DNA from: an uncultured Bacteroidota bacterium
GTDB taxonomy: Bacteria > Bacteroidota > Bacteroidia > Bacteroidales > P3
Direction: 5' to 3'
Assembly (NCBI GenBank): GCA_902777005.1
Contig: CACYSB010000005.1
Coordinates: 211,514-275,513 of the forward strand
DNA length: 64,000 bases
Each line of letters opens with the position of its first letter. Position 1 is the stretch's first letter. The notes under the pieces were generated by a model. That model was not told the DNA's origin and made no database searches. It worked only from the letters and a program-made list of their open reading frames with translations. Both the position numbers and the translations under genes were made by a program. Of this stretch, positions 34,344-42,563 are shown piece after piece.

Positions 34344-35413
34344 TTTATTTCAAGTTTGGAGTCGGCTCCGAGGAAATAGCTTGCCGGTTGCAGGATGTTG
34401 TCGAAGACGTGGTACTGTATCAGTACCGTGTCCTTGCGGTCGATGATGGCATAGAGGCGGTTGACATCGAAGGTCTCGTACATGTCTTTATTCGATACGA
34501 GCTCCAGGTCGTCTGGGTTGACGTATTTGATGTATGTGAACACCTCATGTGTGGAGCCTGTTGTGTCGGTGATGCGCAGTATGGTGCGTGGCGTTCCCAC
34601 GAGGCTGCTGTCGTTGCTGTTGGGCACAATGGAGGCGAACTCGTCGAAGTTGAGCCACGAGAAGGAGGCAATGAAAGCTGCCATCCTCATGGTGTCGAAA
34701 GCCGTCACGCGGGTATGGCTTTGCAGGAGCTCCATGTCAAATCCCTCGCCGTTGTTCACCACGGCGAACGACTCGCTCTCGTTGGCCGGTATCTCGAGTT
34801 CGATGCGTGCTATTGACTTCGCGTCAAGGTCCACGATGGTGTGGCTGCGCCATTTCAGGGGGTCGGTGACGAAGCGCGGTGTGAGAAAACCACGGAAGCC
34901 AGGTATATAGATGACACATGGCACCTTGTCGCCTTCGCGGAACATATAGCTTCCCATCATGTCTTTGGTCTCGCTGCCCACGTAGTAGGTGGTGGTGAGT
35001 TTCTCTCGTTTGAACAGCTGCAGTCGACCGCCGAACCAGTTAATGAATGGCACTTGTTGGTATACTTCCACTTTGATAGCTTTCGACGAGAGGTTCTTGA
35101 TTACTGTCGGCACCGCGTTGCGGTTCACCTGTTGGCGTATGCGCATCGAGTGCAGCGTCTCCAAAAATAAGTCAACCATTGCTTGGTTGGCTATGTATTT
35201 CTCGTCTACCATCCATGTCGAATCGCCCATACGGGTCAATAACACTTGGCCCTCCTGCTTGTCGGCCAGGAAGAGGCGCGTTATCGAAGCAGTATCTTCA
35301 ATGTGGTAGTTTTGCTTGAATGTCGCCTTGCGCGAGCCATGCAGTGCCACAATGAGTGCCACGATGCACACTGCCGCCACCGCGACGATGATTATGATGT
35401 TTCTTTTCTTCAT
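34340..35413 (-). CDS. DUF4340-domain protein
   Basis: 357 residues. One N-terminal membrane segment (about 5-26, IIIIVAVAAVCIVALIVAL), then a periplasmic region matching DUF4340 by context and pattern (LADKQEGQVLLTRMGDSTWMV). DUF4340 proteins commonly sit next to GldG-like proteins; here it starts directly after gldFG. Probably the third component of that ABC system. The stop overlaps surE. Confidence 0.8.
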   Translation of the reverse strand: MKKRNIIIIVAVAAVCIVALIVALHGSRKATFKQNYHIEDTASITRLFLADKQEGQVLLTRMGDSTWMVDEKYIANQAMVDLFLETLHSMRIRQQVNRNAVPTVIKNLSSKAIKVEVYQQVPFINWFGGRLQLFKREKLTTTYYVGSETKDMMGSYMFREGDKVPCVIYIPGFRGFLTPRFVTDPLKWRSHTIVDLDAKSIARIELEIPANESESFAVVNNGEGFDMELLQSHTRVTAFDTMRMAAFIASFSWLNFDEFASIVPNSNDSSLVGTPRTILRITDTTGSTHEVFTYIKYVNPDDLELVSNKDMYETFDVNRLYAIIDRKDTVLIQYHVFDNILQPASYFLGADSKLEIK

Positions 35414-37888
35414 TTATTTTCTATATTTCTTTCTGCGTGCAATTACGATGACAGCGCCGGCCAGAGCCAGTAGTGCTACGGGTAATGCTACGTTGATTAT
35501 CTGGTATTTGGTGCGCTCCTCCTTGACCTTCATCACGTCGAGCTTGCGTAGTTTGATGTTGCGCGAACGCGAGGCCATGAGGCCATCGTCGCCCACGAGG
35601 TAATTCACAGCGTTGAGCAGCAACTCCTTGTTGGCGTACTGCGTCTGGGTGTAGAAATCGTATCCCATAGGCAGCACGGCCCCCTCTGCGGCTATGAAGC
35701 GGTTGCGCACTATGTCGCCATCGGAGATGACAATCATCTTGTTGTCACCGCTCTCGTTGCGGAAGCCCATGGCCTCATTTGCTTTGAAGTCGGGCGACAA
35801 GCGGGTGCGCCAGGCCGAGCGGAAATTGCCCTCCAGCAGCACCGCTATCGGACGCTGGCCGCGCGTGTATAGGCGCTGGTCTGGTTCCCCTTGAGCATCG
35901 GCCAGATCCACCATTACCGGGGCATTCTTAACCCTCGTATACTCCGACGTTGTCAGCAGTACAGTCTTCCTCACGTCGTCATCATTGTCGATGAGGTCTA
36001 TGGTGCTCACAAAGTCGGTTTTGATAAGGTCGAGGTTTCTAACTATGGGGTGGTCGGCCAGTGGCACTATCTCAGGGAAGTAGAACCATGGGCGGTACTC
36101 GAACTGCGGCTTTTCGCCAACCATGCCCACCTGTATCGGTATCGGACGGCAGCGCACATCCATAACAAGGTCAGGGTTTACCCTAACGCCATAGGTGAAA
36201 AGCATCTCATCGATATCCAGCGGGAAGCGTGTCGCTATGAACTGTCCGCGCGATGCCAAGCTGTCGAGGTCGGCATCCACGGCGTCGAGCAGCCACAGCA
36301 CCTTGCCGCCGTACATGATGTACTGGTCCAGAATGTACTGGTCCTTCTCGCTGAAAGGTTGCGTCGGCTTTGCAATGATTATGAGGTCGTAAAGGTTATA
36401 GAAACTGTAACTGGAGTCCTTTTCGCTCATGCGGTGTGCCGTGAGGGCTTGTATCTGTCCGTCGATGGTAACGTAATCGAGGCTGTAGAACTCCTGCAGC
36501 GAGCGCTGGAAGTCGTAGAGCACGGGTCCGGCGAGTTCACCGTGTCCCTGCAGAAAGCCTATGCTGCGCTTCTCTCCACGTGCCAGGGCGCGTATGGCGC
36601 TGCTGAGGTTATATTCGAGGTTTTGTATGCTGTTGTTCAGCAGGTCGGCATCACTCACGTACTTCTGGCTTTGCAACAGCTGCACGGTGGTCTCGCGTCC
36701 GCGGTAATAGACATCCGCCGCCGGTATCAGTATCTGCTGTGTCACACCGTTCTCGCCCTTCACCTGTATCTGTGTGGGCTGTATGCCTTTCTGCGCCAGC
36801 TTCTGGTAGAACATCTGCTGCTCTTCGTTGCTCTCAAAGACATTAGGGTTGAAGAATTCGTAGTCGATATTGCTATTATATGCCCTGAACTGGTTGAGCA
36901 TCTCCTTCGTCTCGCTTTGCAGACGCTTGAAGTCCGCCGGGAATTCGCCTTCCAAATACACTCGGAAGAGCACCGGCTCGTCAATCTTCTTGAGCATCTC
37001 CTTGGTGTGCTTCGAAAGGGTATAGCGTTTCTCTGCCGTCAGGTCGACACGCAAGAAAAGGAAGTTGCTAATCACACTAATGGCAATTACCACCAGCACG
37101 GTGGCACCCATCTCCAGCCAATGGCTGCGCCGCAGGCTCTTGCGCCCTTTCCAGCCGTTCCATTGGCGGCTTTGCAGCACCATGCGTGTGGCCATGAGGA
37201 ACAGTGCTGCAACGCAGGCGAAGTAGAGAACATCGCGTGTGTCAATCACGCCGCGGCTCATGCTCTCGTAGTGGTAGGCTGCTCCAAGCTTGCGCACAAA
37301 GAGCCCTGCGCCGCCCTGCACGCCCATGTTGTACACCGACTCAAAGCCGAGGTATACGGCTACGCAGAGTACCGCCGCCATGATGAAGGCTACTATCTGG
37401 TTCTGCGTCAGTGACGAGCAGAAGATGCCTATGGCCACGAAGGCGCCGCCGAGCAGCAGCATCCCTATGTACGAGCCAGCCACGCTGCCAGTGTCAATGT
37501 TGCCCACGGGGTCGCCGAGGCTGTACACGCTGAAGTATGCCACCAGCGTTGGCAGCAGAGATATCAGCACCAGTGTCCATGCCGCCAGGAACTTGGCCCA
37601 CACTATGGTCCAATCGCTCAGCGGGCGCGTCATCAGCATCTCCATGGTGCCGCCTCGCCGCTCCTCGGCCAGTGATCGCATGGTGATGGCTGGTATCAGG
37701 AATAGAAAAAGGAAGGGACCAGTGATGAACAAACCGTCCATGCCGGCATAGCCGTAGTCCAGTATGTTGAAGTCGCTGCTGAAGACCCACAGCGTCAAGC
37801 CCGTCATAACCAAGAAGACGCCTATGGTCAGGTATCCTATTATCGAGGAGAAGAAACCCCTCAGTTCTTTCTTATAGAGTGTCCACAT
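35414..37888 (-). CDS. GldF-GldG fusion: ABC permease and substrate-binding-like subunit
   Basis: 824 residues from ATG 37888 (an ATG 27 bases upstream adds MFGDKCLVE). Residues about 1-245: GldF-like ABC-2 permease with six membrane segments, EERRGGTMEMLMTRPLSDW in the cytoplasmic loop. About 260-805: GldG-like domain starting with a membrane segment and VDLTAEKRYTLSKHTKEML, then LQGHGELAGP and LWLLDAVDADLDSLA; the final membrane segment is near 795-815. Known family: GldA-GldF-GldG were found in gliding Flavobacteria but are widespread in non-gliders. The usual two genes are one here. No gldA ATPase is adjacent. Substrate unknown. Confidence 0.85.
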   Translation of the reverse strand: MWTLYKKELRGFFSSIIGYLTIGVFLVMTGLTLWVFSSDFNILDYGYAGMDGLFITGPFLFLFLIPAITMRSLAEERRGGTMEMLMTRPLSDWTIVWAKFLAAWTLVLISLLPTLVAYFSVYSLGDPVGNIDTGSVAGSYIGMLLLGGAFVAIGIFCSSLTQNQIVAFIMAAVLCVAVYLGFESVYNMGVQGGAGLFVRKLGAAYHYESMSRGVIDTRDVLYFACVAALFLMATRMVLQSRQWNGWKGRKSLRRSHWLEMGATVLVVIAISVISNFLFLRVDLTAEKRYTLSKHTKEMLKKIDEPVLFRVYLEGEFPADFKRLQSETKEMLNQFRAYNSNIDYEFFNPNVFESNEEQQMFYQKLAQKGIQPTQIQVKGENGVTQQILIPAADVYYRGRETTVQLLQSQKYVSDADLLNNSIQNLEYNLSSAIRALARGEKRSIGFLQGHGELAGPVLYDFQRSLQEFYSLDYVTIDGQIQALTAHRMSEKDSSYSFYNLYDLIIIAKPTQPFSEKDQYILDQYIMYGGKVLWLLDAVDADLDSLASRGQFIATRFPLDIDEMLFTYGVRVNPDLVMDVRCRPIPIQVGMVGEKPQFEYRPWFYFPEIVPLADHPIVRNLDLIKTDFVSTIDLIDNDDDVRKTVLLTTSEYTRVKNAPVMVDLADAQGEPDQRLYTRGQRPIAVLLEGNFRSAWRTRLSPDFKANEAMGFRNESGDNKMIVISDGDIVRNRFIAAEGAVLPMGYDFYTQTQYANKELLLNAVNYLVGDDGLMASRSRNIKLRKLDVMKVKEERTKYQIINVALPVALLALAGAVIVIARRKKYRK

Positions 37889-37921
37889 TTCAACTAAACA
37901 CTTATCACCAAACACATAACA

Positions 37922-39430
37922 CTATTTTTGAGGCTGTAGCCACCTGCGGTTGCGGCCTTGATACAACCCATCGCCTAGTTCGGCGACGGTCTCCGTCACC
38001 AGCTGCGAGCTGATGGTCAATATTCGGCGGTCAATGTTTTCCCACACATCGGTCGTGGTGTGGTTGTGGTGCATGCCGCGCGTGGTGGTGATGACCACCG
38101 ACGGTATCTTGGCGGCGTCGAAGGCTCGTGCGTCGCCGCGCACCCCCTGGGGTTCGCCGTTACGTACCACATTGAGACGTCCGGTGACGGTGTCGCGGTC
38201 GAAGACTATGCCCTCGAGGGTAGGGTACTTGACGCCTCCCAGCACTGTCACGCTGTCTCCGTAGCCGATGTTCTGCACGTTGATGAAGGCTTCGGCCTTG
38301 CCGAGCTGCGGATAGAGCTCCACGAAACGGCGCGATCCGGCGAACTGCTGCTCGCCGCCGCTGAAGAGCACAAAGAGCACGCTGCGGCGTGGACGGTAGT
38401 CGGCCTTAGACAGCAGGCGGGCCGTCTCGAGCACCGCGGCCACACCGCTGGCGTTGATGTCGGCTCCGGGGAAGAGGCAGGTCTCGCCCTGCATGCCCGA
38501 GCCGTCGAGGCTGGCGCCAATCACAATGTATTCTTCGGCCATGTATTTGTCTGAGCCCCGCAGCAGTCCGTACACGTTTGTTGTGCGTGCCGTGGGGTTG
38601 TAGATTGCATTCACGTCTATCTCCGCCCATTTCACCAACGAGAAGCTCTGCACCTCCCTGTCGCGCTGCATGTATGCTATGGCTGAATCCAGCGGCTTCA
38701 CCTGGTCGGCCATGATTTCGCGTGCGCAGTCGAGTGTGATCTGCAGCATGGGGAATGTGCCCAGATGCGGGAGTTCTCCGCAGTACGTTCTGGCCTGCAC
38801 CTCATAGGAAGGACATGTAGGGCTCACGTTAACCGCCAGCATGCCTATGGCTCCGTGTTTCTCTGCCGTGCGCGCCTTGTCGCGCAGCGTGGTGTAGTGG
38901 CTCGCCACGCTCTGCGGCAGCCCCAGCCATTCCGGCACGCCGGTGAGCACAATGGCTATTTTGCCTTTCACGTCCACGTATTTGTACTCGTCGAAGTCCT
39001 TGTCGTCGATGCCATATCCGCAGAAGACCATCTGCGCATCCACGTATCCGCGGCCCGTCACTCCCGCGCAGCAGAACTCGTTACCCAGGGTGAACACTCT
39101 GCGCTCCTTGTCCCCGTGGCGGTATACGTTGAACTTGGCGTTCTCCACTTCGTTGCACTCAACCGCGAACGGCATCTCGTCAATCTGTTCAAGACCGTAG
39201 GTTTTCAGCACATTCTTCGCATAGCGTGCCGCGCGGTTGTAGCCCTTGGTGCCTGCCAGGCGCCCTTGGTACGTCTCCGACGACAGCTCTTTCACGAACT
39301 TCATCAGGGTGTCTTGGTTCACCGTCGGCATCGGCATATCGTCGCGCTTCACTTCCTGTGCCTGTGCCGGTAGCGCCAATGTTGCCAAAAACAACCCTGC
39401 AGCAATGATAGTCAAGTGTTTTTTAAGCAT
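37922..39430 (-). CDS. M28 peptidase-like protein, probably catalytically inactive
   Basis: 502 residues. Signal peptide 1-24 (LPAQAQ). Region 60-270 includes a PA-like insert; 300-465 is an M28 fold. The expected M28 residues are altered: GAHxD reads GASLDG (Ser307 for His), ADDNASG reads ADINASG (Ile325 for the bridging Asp), SGEE reads SGGE (Gly359 for the general base), NxD reads NVQN (Gln386 for Asp). Only Glu360 and His457 (HTTTD) remain. The fold is kept, so this may be a binding or scaffold protein. Sequencing error is unlikely to make four independent changes. Confidence 0.85.
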   Translation of the reverse strand: MLKKHLTIIAAGLFLATLALPAQAQEVKRDDMPMPTVNQDTLMKFVKELSSETYQGRLAGTKGYNRAARYAKNVLKTYGLEQIDEMPFAVECNEVENAKFNVYRHGDKERRVFTLGNEFCCAGVTGRGYVDAQMVFCGYGIDDKDFDEYKYVDVKGKIAIVLTGVPEWLGLPQSVASHYTTLRDKARTAEKHGAIGMLAVNVSPTCPSYEVQARTYCGELPHLGTFPMLQITLDCAREIMADQVKPLDSAIAYMQRDREVQSFSLVKWAEIDVNAIYNPTARTTNVYGLLRGSDKYMAEEYIVIGASLDGSGMQGETCLFPGADINASGVAAVLETARLLSKADYRPRRSVLFVLFSGGEQQFAGSRRFVELYPQLGKAEAFINVQNIGYGDSVTVLGGVKYPTLEGIVFDRDTVTGRLNVVRNGEPQGVRGDARAFDAAKIPSVVITTTRGMHHNHTTTDVWENIDRRILTISSQLVTETVAELGDGLYQGRNRRWLQPQK

Positions 39431-39507
39431 ATTTTATATCTTTTATTATATTTATCGTTTTGATAGCAAAACCATTACATGCCGAGCATGCTGCGGCCGC
39501 CATTCTG

Positions 39508-39515
39508 CAAATGTA
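39508..39515 (-). promoter_or_regulatory. putative -7 box of the M28-gldFG run
   Basis: TACATTTG on the minus strand, 78 bases before the ATG at 39430; -33 box not clear. Confidence 0.35.
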
Positions 39516-39568
39516 CATATTTTTCCGGAATTGCCCACATTATTCTGATTTTTTTTCCGCGAATGTGA

Positions 39569-39708
39569 CCTATCCGCTCCGACGCCTCTGCGTATCTCCT
39601 CCGATAGTTCCACGGTTGTTTACCGGTTGTTCTACGGTATAAAAGCGGTAAACAACCGTAGAACAAGCGTAGAACAGTCGGAGAGACTACGGAGAGGATA
39701 CGTGGAGG
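39569..39708 (+). repeat. intergenic inverted-repeat element, copy D (best copy)
   Basis: CTATCCGCTCCG and CTCCTCCG on the left; CGGTTGTTTAC, CGGTTGTTCTA, CGG; centre TATAAAAG; then CGGTAAACAAC, CGTAGAACAAG, CGTAGAACAGT, CGGAGAG, and GGAGAGGATACGTGGAGG. The 11-bp period is kept across both arms. Lies in the divergent region between the M28 and M14 genes, tail toward the M14 gene (103 bases to its start). Confidence 0.85.
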
Positions 39709-39776
39709 TTGCGGGGTGGAGAAATGTTAAAATACGATAACTTTAGCCCGATTGGTTCAGGTATTCTTTTTTTTTG

Positions 39777-39784
39777 TAATTTTG
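39777..39784 (+). promoter_or_regulatory. putative -7 box of the M14 gene
   Basis: TAATTTTG 26 bases upstream of ATG 39811; upstream TTG at 39752 is a possible but poorly spaced -33 box. Confidence 0.45.
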
Positions 39785-39810
39785 CACTTTGAAATGATGT
39801 ATACAGCAAG

Positions 39811-41538
39811 ATGAAAAAAGTCTTTTTTCTTATAGCCGCCATGCTTTTTGTACATGCCGCGACGGCGCAATTGAAGCCGCGTTCCGACGCCTTCCCTCCC
39901 GAGCCGGAGACGGGTGCGCCCAAGGCTGTGACGATGGCGACGACGCCGGCCGAGATGGCAGGTTGGGACCGCTATCCGACTTACGGCACTTATGTGAGCA
40001 TGATGCAGCAGTGGGCTGCCGACTTTCCGGAGTTGTGCCGACTTGACACGATTGGAACATCCATTAACGGGCGGCTTATTCTCAGTATGGAGATTACAGC
40101 CAACCATACGGCCGACTCGCTGCCGGAGTTTTTCTACTCGTCGACAATCCACGGCGACGAGGTGACGGGCTATGTGATGATGCTGCGCCTTATCGACACG
40201 TTGTTGCGCGGCTATGGCAGCAATCCGCAGTACACTGACTTGATGAATACTACGCTCATCTGTATCAATCCGCTGGCCAACCCCGACGGCACCTACCGCC
40301 GGGGAGACAACAGCGTCCAGGGAGCCGTGCGCTACAACGCGAACAATGTAGACCTCAACCGCAACTATCCCAATCCGTTCTCCAGCACTCAGCCTACTCT
40401 GCAGCAGGAGAATGCGGCTATGATTGACTATGTTGGCAGTCACCATTTCATCCTCAGTGCCAACCTCCACGGCGGAGCCGAAGTGATGAACTATCCGTGG
40501 GACAGCTACACATCGCAGCAGTATCCTCATCCCAAGGCCGATTGGTGGCAGGAGGTGTGCCAGCGTTTTGTGGACACTTCGCGCACTTACAGCAGCAACC
40601 ACTTCAACGATACCTACAGCTGTGGCTACACTGCCGGTGGCGACTGGTATGTGATTACCGGCGGTCGGCAGGACTATATGAACTACTACCACAACTGCCT
40701 TGAGCTGACAATGGAGATTTCGAGCGTAAAGACCATCAGCAGCGACCAGTTGCCTGTTTATTGGGGCTTCCTGCAGCATTCGCTGGTAAACTATATCGCG
40801 GAGATACACGGGCTCGTCGACGCAGTGCCGCAGGGTGATACGGTGACAGTGTACGACACGGTGCAGGTGTTTGATACGACAGTTGTCGAGGTGTTTGATA
40901 CGACAGTTGTCGAGGTGTTTGATACAACAGTTGTCGAGGTGTTTGATACAACAGTTGTTGAGGTGTTTGATACGACGTTTGTGCAGGTGTATGATACAAC
41001 AGTTGTGCAGGTGTACGATACAACAGTTGTGCAGGTGTACGATACAACAGTTGTGCCGGTGTTTGATACGACACATGTAGATGTGTACGATACGACAGTT
41101 GTTGATGTGTACGATACAACGTTTGTGGAAGTGTATGATACGACGTTTGTGCAAATGTATGATACGACGTTTGTGCAGGTGTACGATACAGGCTATGTAC
41201 AGGTGTATGATACAAGCATTGTGCAGGTGTTCGATACAGTAATGGTGTTCGATACTGTTGCTGTATATGACACTGTCACTGTGTATGATACCATAGTCGT
41301 TACAATAGAGGGCGTTGGGGCGACGGATGTCGTCAATGCCAGAATTTACCAGCGCGGCGGGCAGGTGGTTGTCGAGGGTGCCGAGGGCAATGCTGTCGCC
41401 ATGTACGACAGGGTGGGGCGTCTCATGGCCTCAAAGCGTGACGGCGACAGTCCAGTATGCTTCGATGTTCCGACCACTGGCACCTACATGATAAAGATTG
41501 GCGGGCGTCCGGCACGCAAGGTGGTGGTGGTTAGGTGA
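39811..41538 (+). CDS. secreted M14 zinc carboxypeptidase with repeat stalk and T9SS sorting domain
   Basis: 575 residues. Signal peptide 1-20 (HAATAQ). M14 domain about 50-330: His114 and Glu117 in STIHGDEVTG, NPDGTYRR, DLNRNYPNPF, His220 in ANLHGGAEV, and Glu298/302 in CLELTMEIS. Residues about 347-497 are 20 tandem repeats of VYDTTVVQ type (8 residues, 6 at the ends). The last 75 residues resemble a T9SS sorting domain (VAMYDRVGRLMA, TGTYMIKIGG, ARKVVVVR). Most DT(T/V/I) triplets fit the Bacteroidetes O-glycosylation motif, so the repeat may be a glycosylated stalk. Likely cell-surface carboxypeptidase. Confidence 0.88.
   Translation: MKKVFFLIAAMLFVHAATAQLKPRSDAFPPEPETGAPKAVTMATTPAEMAGWDRYPTYGTYVSMMQQWAADFPELCRLDTIGTSINGRLILSMEITANHTADSLPEFFYSSTIHGDEVTGYVMMLRLIDTLLRGYGSNPQYTDLMNTTLICINPLANPDGTYRRGDNSVQGAVRYNANNVDLNRNYPNPFSSTQPTLQQENAAMIDYVGSHHFILSANLHGGAEVMNYPWDSYTSQQYPHPKADWWQEVCQRFVDTSRTYSSNHFNDTYSCGYTAGGDWYVITGGRQDYMNYYHNCLELTMEISSVKTISSDQLPVYWGFLQHSLVNYIAEIHGLVDAVPQGDTVTVYDTVQVFDTTVVEVFDTTVVEVFDTTVVEVFDTTVVEVFDTTFVQVYDTTVVQVYDTTVVQVYDTTVVPVFDTTHVDVYDTTVVDVYDTTFVEVYDTTFVQMYDTTFVQVYDTGYVQVYDTSIVQVFDTVMVFDTVAVYDTVTVYDTIVVTIEGVGATDVVNARIYQRGGQVVVEGAEGNAVAMYDRVGRLMASKRDGDSPVCFDVPTTGTYMIKIGGRPARKVVVVR
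40849..41301 (+). repeat. coding octapeptide repeat array (DTT/DTV stalk)
   Basis: Twenty units: first and last ones of 6-7 residues, the central block of 8 (24 bp). Consensus VYDTTVVQ/VFDTTVVE. DNA units are near identical, especially the four VFDTTVVE copies (40866-40970). Confidence 0.9.
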
Positions 41539-41546
41539 GAGGTCGT

Positions 41547-41567
41547 AGGTTACGGGTTACAGGCTTG
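41547..41567 (+). repeat. short heptamer remnant
   Basis: AGGTTAC, GGGTTAC, AGGCTTG, 8 bases after the M14 stop; same unit as the arrays at 14579 and 30142. Confidence 0.6.
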
Positions 41568-41684
41568 TAGGTAAAAATATTATGGTACGGGTGCAATAAA
41601 AGCCCGTGGGATGCCGTTACTAACCTATCTGTACCGGCCAAAGGCAGGCGGTAATAATTATTTGTAATCAATAAATAAAACATA

Positions 41685-42563
41685 ATGAATCAAGAAAATA
41701 ACAAAAGAGAGGCTGTCGCTTTCGACGCACAGGCTGTGAACACTGCCACGGGCGCTTTCTTCAAGCGCTGGTGGAAGCTGCTGGTTGTGGTCTTTGTTGT
41801 GGCGGCCATTGTTTCGGCTGTGGCGGCGATGTTCATCAAGCCGCTGTATCTGTCCACGGGCGTCATGATGCCTACCAACAGCAACCGTCTGACCAAGGCC
41901 ATCATGGATTACCACTACAGCATGGACTTCATGGACTATGGTGCGGAGGACGACTGTGAGTATGCTGTGCAAGTGCTCACATCCAAGCAGATGGAGCTGG
42001 CGGTGTGTGAACATTTCAACTTGATGGAGCACTATGCCATCAAGCCCACCGCCAAGTATAAGATGAACGACCTCAGCAAGCGCTACAAGCGTTATGTCAA
42101 CGTCAAGCGTACCGATTACCTGGGTGTCCAGATATCGGTCCACGACCAGGACCCGCAGATGGCCGCCGACATTGTGAACTACATCCTTGACAAGTACGAC
42201 ACACTGTGTCACCAGATACACCACGACCGTGCCGTCGACGCCTCCGACATAATGAATGCCGCGTGTGTGGCTGCCGAGGCTGAGATTGACTCGCTGGCTG
42301 CCACGTCGAAGGGCAGCGCGTGGAAAGACTATCTGGTGCGCCGCAAATGCAAGAAGCTTGCCGAGATGCAGGCCCGTGCTGTGCAGACCAGTGTGGACAA
42401 GGACATGGAGATCCACTACCGCTATGTGGTGGACCGTGGCGTTCCCGCCGACAAGAAGGACCGTCCGAAACGCGCCCTCATTGTGCTTGGCGGTAGCTTA
42501 GGTGCCCTTCTTGTGTGTATCTTCGGTCTTCTGGTCTTCGCCCCCCTTAAAGAGGAGGAATAG
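41685..42563 (+). CDS. Wzz-like chain-length determinant protein
   Basis: 292 residues. Two membrane segments near the termini (about 31-52 and 262-283) enclose a helical periplasmic domain, the Wzz layout. PLYLSTGVMMPT after the first segment and VPADKKDRPKRALIVLGG before the second match the family (the latter includes the typical Pro-rich motif). It would regulate polysaccharide chain length. Followed directly by an O-antigen ligase-like gene. A 146-bp gap with no clear terminator separates it from the M14 gene. Confidence 0.83.
   Translation: MNQENNKREAVAFDAQAVNTATGAFFKRWWKLLVVVFVVAAIVSAVAAMFIKPLYLSTGVMMPTNSNRLTKAIMDYHYSMDFMDYGAEDDCEYAVQVLTSKQMELAVCEHFNLMEHYAIKPTAKYKMNDLSKRYKRYVNVKRTDYLGVQISVHDQDPQMAADIVNYILDKYDTLCHQIHHDRAVDASDIMNAACVAAEAEIDSLAATSKGSAWKDYLVRRKCKKLAEMQARAVQTSVDKDMEIHYRYVVDRGVPADKKDRPKRALIVLGGSLGALLVCIFGLLVFAPLKEEE

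Noticed and set aside
35891..37414. 507-residue plus-strand reading frame
   Set aside because: Antisense to the gldFG fusion; no start context or domain.
39757..41154. 465-residue minus-strand reading frame rich in His/Cys repeats (HNCCIVHL)
   Set aside because: It is the antisense of the DTT repeat and M14 gene; the sense protein has a signal peptide, catalytic residues and a sorting domain.
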